From the NCBI GenBank assembly GCA_033220425.1, contig CM065650.1, positions 4,402,001-4,466,000 on the forward strand: DNA of 64,000 bases, written 5' to 3'. A program made the position numbers and the translations under genes. The stretch is from Lepraria neglecta. Its lineage: Eukaryota > Ascomycota > Lecanoromycetes > Lecanorales > Stereocaulaceae. Below, in pieces: positions 56,317 through 64,000 of the stretch (position 1 is its first letter; the number at the start of each line of letters is the position of its first letter). The notes under the pieces were generated by a model, which saw only the letters and a list, made by a program, of their open reading frames with translations, was not told where the DNA came from and made no database searches.

Positions 56317-57613
56317 ATGGCAGCGAGTACTCAAGGAGTCTCAAACGGCACACAGCAAGCGCAGGGACAGCTGCTTCCGGAAGGCGCTGTCACCAAAGAG
56401 CAGGGAGATGTGTTGATCGGAGTGATGTGCATGCTCTTGACGCTTTGTCTTGCGGCGGTCGGTGGCCGCTTGCTAGCAAGGCGGATGGTAAAGGCTAGCC
56501 TCGAGGCTGATGATTACCTTGCGGTTGGCGCACTGGTAGGGAAAACATCCGTCGATACTCTTATAGGAACAACGCTAAAATCACCATCGTCATCAGGTCA
56601 TGCTCGTAGCGCTTGGAATTGGGCAGTTCCTCAGTGAGTGAACCCAGTTTTGTGCCACAAGGAGCAAGCTAATAGTACAATAAATAGTTGCTACTTCAAG
56701 TGGGCTGGGAACAGTTCTAGCTCCTGGAAAGGTATCTCTACACGATTGAGTTGCAATCATGAGGATCATAACCAGTGTATAGCTGGAACTCGCAAGTCAA
56801 ATTACCTACGACCTCCTAATTACGACAGCTAGAGCATCGATTCTAATGCTCTATCGCCGCGTATTTAGTCTACGAACCAAATGGTTTCGCGTAGGTTGGA
56901 GTTTCAACCTTGCCCTCATACTCGGCTACTGCTTCGTCTTGTTCATCAGTTTTTTCTTACAATGCGGCCGAGCTCCTCTCAGCAGCCTCTGGCGGTCCCC
57001 GACCTCGTGTGACTCTAGTGCAATCGGCATCTCTATCATGGGCTTCTTGAACGCCTTCATCGACACATCGATTTTGGTGCTGCCGATCCGTATGGTATGG
57101 AGCTTGCAGATGTCGTATGAGCGGAAGTGGGCTGTCTGTAGGATCTTCGCTCTTGGTTTGATGTGAGTCTTGTCCCCCCCCTTTGGTATTCGTAAGGTTC
57201 CTGACTTACGCTCGTATAGCGGGGTCTTTACAAGCATAGCCCGCGCAATCAGCACCCTTGACTCCCACAGTAAGTGTCACCCTCCTGTCTACCCCTTAAT
57301 ATTATTACGCCTCGTATGCTCATTCCTTCCGACAGGGGGCGGTATTACTTTCATCATGTGGAGTACCGCTGAGTCCGCCATTGCACTGATCTGTGCCTGT
57401 CTCCCCAGCCTTCGCCCGCTTTTCACTCGCTGCTATGCCAACCTGTTCTCATCAAGCCGCGGGAAAGGAGCCTCAACTGAGATGACGTTTCCAACCATAG
57501 TCATTTCTCCAAGCTGTAGAGAAGTCAGTCAGATTAACAGTCGGGATAAAGACAAAGTGCCGATATCGAGAGAGTCGCATCTGGTGTTTTCGCGAGACTA
57601 TGAGAGTCAGTAA
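56317..57613 (+). CDS. PTH11-like integral membrane receptor (fungal rhodopsin-type domain), six exons
   Basis: Exons 56317-56535, 56597-56633, 56688-56731, 56783-57162, 57220-57269 and 57336-57613 join in frame to 335 aa. This fungal seven-helix family includes PTH11 of Magnaporthe, a surface sensor. Hydrophobic segments run from LIGVMCMLLTLCLAAVGGRL, followed by the family motif LEADDYLAVGALVM, through ITYDLLITTARASILMLYRR, WSFNLALILGYCFVLFISFF, GISIMGFLNAFIDTSILVLP, FALGLIGVFTSIARAIS and FIMWSTAESAIALICACLP, about seven in all. The C-terminal 70 residues form a Ser/Arg-rich cytosolic tail. No CFEM domain is present. The frame is intact, but the promoter is displaced by the Copia element. 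Small exons 2 and 3 rest on phase and splice sites. Confidence 0.85.
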
Positions 57614-57990
57614 CAGCTGGGACGTAACGAGGACTAATTTCTGGCGGAGCATCAAGGTTTGACGGCTGATGTAGGGAATGAGCCTAAGATAATGACAGAT
57701 ATCTCCAGCGCCAGAAGTATTTGGAGGTCTTCTGATCCGGTCATTTGTAGCGCTAGAAGAGCGATGCCAGATTAACAATTTGTTGTGTTGTTCGTCTCAT
57801 CATCTACCATTATACAAACAAGGACAGCGAGCGACTTTATACAGAAAACAAAATCAGGAATTGGAATGCTTGGACTCCATTAAGTTGGACCGTTTCCTCC
57901 TTCTCTGCAGATCCTCATCGTCGGCATGAAAACCGACGGGGTGACGCCCACACACTACGGAATGTATGTCGCTCTTCCACTCCCAGCCAC
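57614..57990. other. Intergenic region between convergent genes
   Basis: No gene is supported. It contains the 3' ends of the receptor and of the minus-strand coiled-coil gene. Confidence 0.4.
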
Positions 57991-59707
57991 TCAGGGGCGC
58001 AAGGAAGGATCGCTCCTGCGATGGTTTCTTACCGGATGTGGAGCGCCTTTACCAAGATCGCTCGGGACGAGATGTATCGTGTAAAAGGGAGTCTTTTGAG
58101 CCCCCAGGTAGAAGAAGTACACGTCTTGAGACGCCGTGAACCAGAGCTGTGGATGCTTGACACCGTCAAGCACATTTGAAAAGGTATTGGATCCGGTCAA
58201 GAATAATTGTGGCGGTTTCCACACGTGGCGTTCGCAATTAATAACGACCTCAGTGTCAGTCCCTGCGGCACAAAGGGTGGAGCTTTGTGGAGACTGAAAA
58301 TTCGGTGGAGGAGGTGGGGCGAAGGACCAGGGTGGACTTGGTTTGTCCGGATCTTCGTCGTCAGACCCATCGTCAGGCTCATCTAGTTGTGCGTCTTCGA
58401 GCCATTGTAACGATGTTTGGCCAGAGTCTGTTAGCTTGTAGGAACAGCTTAGAGGCCTGACCAATTGTGGGTGGGAAAGTCTTGCGCACTGGGACTTTGA
58501 AAGTCTTGGTTCCAGGGTCCTTCTTGTACCTCTGTTTCCACAAGTCGGTTGCACGTTGAAGTTGGTCCTTCAACTCATTCTTGCGAGAATTACACGAAGA
58601 CATCTCGGCTTCGCAGTTTTTCCTTTTCTCACGTAGCTCTACTATCTCGCCTTCTAGTCTGGCAAGCGCTGCATCGTCGATATCTAGCCAGCCTTTCTCC
58701 CTTTTTTTAAGCCGGTCTTCGAGTTTTTGCAGCCGGTCCGCGAACAATTTGTGCGGTTCCTCGTACGATTCTTCACGCACATTGAGGTCTCGAGTCTCCT
58801 CTCTGATGATGTTCTCTGCTTTATTGAGTTCTTCGTCGGGGACGAACCCACTGAACGGATCTGAGATTGCAACATTTGTCCATGTTCGGAGAAGAAAATC
58901 GACATTCTGCAGGACTTACTGCTTCCAAAGAGGATACAACTCTCCCAAAGACTGCTCAAATTGCGAAGAAAGCATGACTGGAAAGGATCTCCATCCAGTG
59001 GAGGTGTCAGAGCGTTGGTTAGACTTTGTGCCAGCTTTTTTCGCTGGAGGTGAAGGCACCGCCTCGGACAATAGATCAGTATTGGCTGCAGTTATGCCAC
59101 TTGATGCATTCGTTGGATCGTTCGGGACTTTGCCTTGTTGCTTGGTCTTTTGTTCCTTTTTCAGACTTCTTAGGACGCTGATAGAATACCTCTGGGATCG
59201 GAGTAGATTCGCAAGCACATGACGTTCGTCAAATTCTCCTTGTAGTCTACAATAGGCTCAGCAATCAGCTTTTTCTGCCGAAAAGGAGAGATAGGTAGGT
59301 ACTCGTCCCTCACCAGCCTCAATGCGTGGAGAATCAGTCCTAGAGTAGATTTGAGAGACTCAAGGTTTGACCTAGTCCCTTTGAAATTTCTCTCGGAATA
59401 CCCAGGCGACCTTTAACTTCAATCGCAGCTTTGGGACATCAGCCGTCTTTCCAATCATGTGCTTAATCTGCTTAAACAATGTTCTGCATCTTTCAATTAT
59501 CTTTCGTACGCTATTCCCTAACTGCTGCGAAAATATCTTCTTCGGTGATTTGAAGATTTTGCCGAGCTCGTCGACGACGACGATGACGAAGAAACTGAGA
59601 TCGCTGGCTATATTCTCGATATCGTTTTGCGCTGTGCCGATCTTCTCGCAGACACCTGCTGCCACGATGCCAACATCGCCGGCTACTATGCTGAGCGGGT
59701 CACTCAT
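57991..59707 (-). pseudogene. Fungal STAND N-terminal-type protein with coiled coil, probably damaged
   Basis: Begins at 59707 with MSDPLSIVAGDVGIVAAGVC, AQNDIENIASDLSFFVIVVV and DELGKIFKS, the N-terminal domain often found before NACHT, ankyrin or HET-linked modules. Near 59385 the frame shifts to continue SNLESLKSTLGLILHALRL. A Lys/Gln-rich stretch (59218-58920), a coiled coil (PHKLFADRLQKLEDRLKKRE, 58780-58560), an acidic-proline segment (DEPDDGSDDEDPDKPSPPWS) and a tail follow to 57991. The last intron (about 41 nt) keeps frame, but at least two other junctions do not. So it is either a pseudogene or a gene with introns I have not resolved. There is no NACHT or repeat domain. Confidence 0.5.
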
Positions 59708-60216
59708 CCTCGTTATGGTGCAGTATACATCTTGCACACTGCAGGAGCAACCGGATCAAAGCCAACCTTCAGCCTCGCCTCCGCCCATGATAGTTAGCCA
59801 AAAGTTAGGTCGAGACCCCTAGGCAGTGCGCCAAGAGAGCTTAGCCGACCCTAAAGAAGCCCCGAAGGCCTATTGGGCGCGCCCCGGTGCGATCACGTAA
59901 CCGATCGAAAAGAGACGCTAGCGCTTGGACGTATTGCCAAACTCTGGGGGCCTAAAGCCCGGAAAAAGTCCTCGGCGAAATCGGTGCCTCAAGTGTCAAA
60001 TAGAACCCTGGTATCCTGCCTACAGGCTAGCAGTAGCGCGCCGTACGTGGACGAGTAAACCCCCAACTAGGCAGCCAGAATATCTGACACAAGCTGTGTA
60101 CAGTTAAAATCATTAAGTCCAAGACCCAGGAAGACTTCCAGTCGCTGCTCAATAGTCATGTCTACTTGGTCAACCTTTGTGGTCCGAGCTGTCATAACGC
60201 AAGTTTAAGGGCTAGA
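59708..60216. other. Intergenic region left of the pogo-like element
   Basis: On the minus strand near 60200-60070 a short frame reads KVDQVDMTIEQRLEVFLGLG, then FNCTQLVSDILAA, perhaps a gene remnant. Nothing else is supported. Confidence 0.4.
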
Positions 60217-60218
60217 TA

Positions 60219-61483
60219 CTCGTATTGCCCCCCTAACCGCCAGTCCCCCCAAACCGCCAGCCGCTAAACCTAATTAGGCAAACTATCAAATGGTATATCG
60301 AAAATCATACTCAAACTCCTCCATTCCACCCATTGCATGCCACCGTAATGGCTATATCAACGCTCTACGGCTCTGACGGCCCTGCCGACCTTCTACTAGA
60401 GCAAGAAGACCTCTAGATAGGCCCTCTAGAGCTCCCGAAAGAGTAAAGGATCCTATTGGCTATAAACTATTATTACGAAACTATTGGAATACTATAAGCC
60501 GAATCGACTTGCCAGATCGCTACTCGGTTCCGAATCAGTCTGACTACTCTACGAGATCGAATCAAAGGAGCCAGATCAAGGAATAAAGTCAGCTAGGAGT
60601 AATAATTACTATTACCAGCAGAAGAAGCCGTAATCGCTAGATGGATAATATAACTCGGAAAATGGGGGTGGCTACCAAGGGTTATGTAATTGCGGTCTAT
60701 AGTCTAGCAGATACTTCGAAAGAGAGGTTATATAAAAGACCTAGGCAATTACTGGGTTGAGAAGTTCTTTAATCGCCATCCTGATCTAAAAATGAAATTC
60801 CTTTCGCCTATGGATAAAGACAGGAATAATATCGCTAGTGACCCTGAAACGATAGCTTATTAGTTCGAGCTCTACCATACAACGAAGCAGCAGTACAAGG
60901 TAGAAGACTAGGATACGCACAATATAGATGAGAAAGGCTTCTAATGCGACCCCTAGTAACACTAAGAGTACCCTGAATAACAGCAGCTATACCTTATCGA
61001 GCACACATATCAGATATATTAGCGAGGCCGGAGCAGCCAGTCCTTATGCGAGAGCTATCGCCCACTCTAGTGGCCATACAGGGAGGTCGAATTATTAGGA
61101 AGCCACGGCGACTCCTTGAATAGGCGCTATGCCTAATGAAGAAGGAGGTGCAGGCCGAGGAAAGCATTGCAATCGCGTTTTCAGGCCTGATTTCGAGTTC
61201 GAATTGGAATATGATATCGTAAGCAGAGTTATGTATTCGAGGATTCGGATGGATGTGCTGCACCAACCACATGAGATATGGCTTGTCTGAATAGCAGGGC
61301 CTCTTCCACTACTAGTCCACTGCCTCCGGGCCTCTTGTAGAGCTCCAATTGGGCCATATGGCTATGTAATACAATGGAATGGAGGCATTGAATAGTGGCA
61401 TTGATAAATCATTTATTAGCGCTCCCAATTAGGCTTAGCGGCTGGCGGTTTGGGGGGAGTGGCGGTTTGGGGGGCAATACGAG
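60219..61483 (+). mobile_element. pogo/Fot1-like DNA transposon, internally deleted and RIP-damaged
   Basis: 1265 bp with about 60-bp inverted repeats (CTCGTATTGCCCCCC start; 60219-60278 and 61423-61483) and a TA duplication (60217-60218 and 61484-61485). The plus strand carries the N-terminal part of a pogo-type transposase from about 60349: a psq-type helix-turn-helix (ATRFRISLTTLRDRIKGARS), a CENP-B-like second domain, and GNYWVEKFFNRHPDLKMKF. Many CAG/CAA sites read TAG/TAA, a RIP-like pattern. The catalytic DDE part after DEKGF is absent, so it is a non-autonomous, dead copy. Confidence 0.85.
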
Positions 61484-61653
61484 TACTGTCCGGAATATTT
61501 TGCAACCCGCGAGCTAGCCTATGATACTCACAACGGACGCAAAGATAAACAACTCCCCCACAATGACGAACGAAAAAGCAACTCCTCCTGGCAGCAACAG
61601 TTTTGACCAGGAGTTCAATGTAACCCGAACACGATGATGAACATCCATCCAAC

Positions 61654-64000
61654 ATGGCCAGCGTTGACTCTTCAGTACGGCTGTGTGAGGCCTGCCGACG
61701 CATCCCTTTCGAGAACCTTTTCAGTCCAGATATCTACATGGAGTGCAGTCATACCTCTTTTGAGTACCATCACTGTATTGATAGGTTAGACCGGATATCG
61801 GAAAGGGACTCGGAGTGCCCGCTCTGTCACTTTATCAACCGTCTGTGGTGCCTTCTACAGCTCCCAGACGCAGATGAGAAGGCTAAGCTCTCCCCCACGA
61901 GCCACATCTGGTGCTTCATACATAAATCTGTCATCCCAAGCTTCTATCCATTGTCAAATATTGGGTCACACAGTCTCCAGACTGGAACGCATTCCGAGGT
62001 CATCGCCGATATCCGTTTCAAACAACACCGAGATAAATCGGTTGGACCTTTAGAATGGATTCATCCCCGACATCAGATCTTTGTATCTAAAGTATCCGCA
62101 GAAAAACCAGCAGGCATGCTTCCCAATGGTACTTCTACCGGTAAAACGCCGCGGTGCAGGACTCTCGCTGAAGTCAACTCTAGGTTGGTGAATATTGACA
62201 TGATCCTGGAATGGCTTCACATCTGTACACAACATTCTGATTGCTCTCTATCTGACCGAAGGGAAACGGCGACTGAACCACCGCTCTACCTGATTGATGT
62301 CCAAGAACGAATAGTTGTACACGCACCGCCTGAACCCCGATACGTAGCTCTAAGCTATGTGTGGGGCCGAGAAACACGTCATCCAGCGCAGGAGGCAGAG
62401 CGACGAGCCTCTTATGACGAGGGAAGCGTATCACTAGCAACAGATTTCCCTTCGAATCTACCCGCAGTCCTCCCTCAGACAATTGAGGACGCTCTCACGG
62501 TGGTGACTCGACTGGGAGAGACTTATCTCTGGGTCGACGCTTACTGCATTGATCAAAACAATGAAGCCGAGAAGCAAGCCCAGATAAAGCAGATGGACAA
62601 GATTTACTCAAATGCTTTCCTCACAGTAGCAGCTGCGAGCAACATAGACGCCAATGCAGGTCTACCTGGAGTTTCGAAGCCTTTGACACATACATCTCAA
62701 CCAGTGGTACGTACATTTTTAGAGAACTCTACCCCCTAATTCACATCCCAGTTCAAGTGACTGGGCTATGTTTTAGGAGCAAACGGTGGGGGCTTACTTC
62801 TTATATACTACTAGAACTTGTCTCACAGCCCAGCCGAGGACCTGAAAAGAAAGATGCTGACTCCTAGATGCTCACAGGTTGAGCTACCATTCGGAAACCT
62901 GATGGCTACATTTTGGCGGGACATCTATGAAGAACAGGAAAGCTGGCCATGGAATCAACGTGCCTGGACCCTGCAGGAAGCAGTGTTATCCCAGCGACTA
63001 CTTTATTTCACGGAGCAACATTTTCTCTTCAAATGCAACAGCGCGGTTTTAATTGACATCCTCCCAACCAACTCCGCGCAGTACGACCCCAGGTATGCTG
63101 ACAATGTAGCCGCTGACTTACTCAGCATGGTAGTATGGGTATTTCAATTCTATGCTGCGATGGTGTCAGAATATACAAGACGAGAGACGACTCACTCCGC
63201 CGATGCTCTGAATGCAATAGCTGGCGTGTTTCATCGAGTCACTACAAATTGCGGTGCTACCTTTATCAACGGGTTGCCCCATCAAGATCTCATACTAGCG
63301 CTGTCCTGGTCAAACGCAATGCAAGGGGACCTCATCCGTCGTTCTGGATTTCCTTCGTGGTCTTGGTGCGGCTGGAAGGGTCCGGTTTGCTATCAACCGC
63401 ATGCCTGTGACCCTTACCAGCGAAAGAGCAGTAGGCACATAGCCCATGAAATCAACGCAACTGTTGAGTTTCCGAACACTTTCCAGCGCGATGCAAACAT
63501 CGTTCGCATTACCTCCGCCATTGCGAAATTCTCTTTGAGGGCCAGCCATGCAGAGACGAGCGATACCGACCCAAGCAAAAGGCATCTCCGCTGGACTTTG
63601 CTCCACCAAAATGCCCGTCAGCTCGGACCTTTGACCGGAAATTACGGATGCGGATTGGCGATTGACTCTGGGCTGCACTGCAATCTTCTGGGTACGGTGG
63701 AGCTGTTATTCCTCCGCCAATGGCTCTACCAAGATTCGAACGCCAATCAAAGATGGGCAGAAGAAGACGAGCCTTGGCTTCACGAAAGGTCGATTGCCAG
63801 CCAGGCATGGGATGGGGAGTCAGAGGTCTGGCTTTCCAGAAACGCGAAGTCGAGCCAGGATCGGGCGGAGGAAAAGGAAGAGTTGCGCCTGAGTGCTCTG
63901 CTGATTGAACCTACAAAGAACGGTAGCTATCACCGCCTAGGCATCGCTACTATGTTACTTGTGGACTGGGAAGCGGCAAACCCACAGAATGCTACCATTT
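61654..64000 (+). CDS. HET-domain protein, partial (runs off the window)
   Basis: Exon 1 is 61654-62706; a 171-nt intron (GTACGT ... CACAG) leads in phase to exon 2 from 62878, which stays open to the window end. At the N-terminus is a Cys-rich lead (LCEACRRIPFENL, then SECPLCHF), common in this HET subgroup. HET motifs follow: YVALSYVWGRETRH near residue 230, LWVDAYCIDQNNEAEKQ near 290, KIYSNAFLTVAAASNIDANA, then across the intron NQRAWTLQEAVLSQRLLYFT and a late GFPSWSWCGWKGP. This order is the full-length type (about 650-750 aa) of fungal heterokaryon-incompatibility-like protein. The frame appears intact over 726 codons. The C-terminus is not in the window. Confidence 0.87.

Noticed and set aside
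1-64000. A Starship-type giant element or Polinton as an explanation for the accessory cluster
   Set aside because: No DUF3435-type tyrosine recombinase, capsid or protein-primed polymerase gene was seen, and housekeeping genes interrupt the cluster.

Overview
This window reads as nuclear DNA of a filamentous ascomycete (Pezizomycotina; Dothideomycetes is my guess from the gene families, not proven). The evidence is short GT-AG introns of about 40-100 nt, HET and SesB/NACHT immune-type genes, a PTH11-like receptor, an M35-like secreted protease, and an LTR element carrying dense C-to-T/G-to-A (RIP-like) decay. No tRNA, rRNA or CRISPR array was recognised.

Layout. 0-3 kb: RPP0 (minus) and YTH1 (plus), divergent. 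3-4 kb: dispersed repeats, a microsatellite and a minisatellite. 4.2-14.5 kb: a ZNFX1/NFX1-type helicase pseudogene (minus) split by a Ty3/Gypsy element at 5095-11833 with a 5-bp CTAAT target duplication. 14.6-18 kb: a small secreted protein and a secreted metalloprotease, convergent. 19.4-20.4 kb: a conserved-looking hypothetical gene. 21.5-22.2 kb: a broken SesB-type paralogue. 22.6-24.7 kb: a decayed Zn2Cys6-like gene. 25.7-29.9 kb: a SesB-NACHT-ankyrin NLR of 1232 aa over four exons. 30.3-34.3 kb: a Tc1/mariner-like (IS630/DDE) transposon with inverted repeats. 34.4-38.1 kb: a HET-TPR protein with about 14.5 nearly identical 32-residue repeats. 39.7-48.8 kb: a mostly housekeeping block (truncated methyltransferase, FAR-17a/AIG1 membrane protein, F-box pseudogene, small membrane protein, RPS13, SDC1/Dpy-30, FAN1). 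49.5-50.2 kb: a doubtful membrane protein. 51.4-56.3 kb: a Ty1/Copia element with near-identical LTRs, inserted 55 bp upstream of a PTH11-like receptor start codon. 58-59.7 kb: a fungal STAND N-terminal-type coiled-coil gene, probably damaged. 60.2-61.5 kb: a deleted pogo/Fot1-like element with a TA duplication. 61.65 kb to the end: a HET gene running off the window.

Taken together, an ordinary conserved backbone is interleaved with an accessory layer of self/non-self recognition genes (NLR, two HET genes, a STAND N-terminal gene, one broken NLR paralogue) and transposons. Most junctions between the two layers show duplication, truncation or insertion. The most interesting single object is the HET-TPR repeat protein at 34362-38062. 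Its repeat units are almost the same in sequence except for a short variable patch, the pattern expected of a fast-evolving recognition surface. Exon structures were worked out by hand from splice signals and frame continuity and have not been tested by RNA or homology search.
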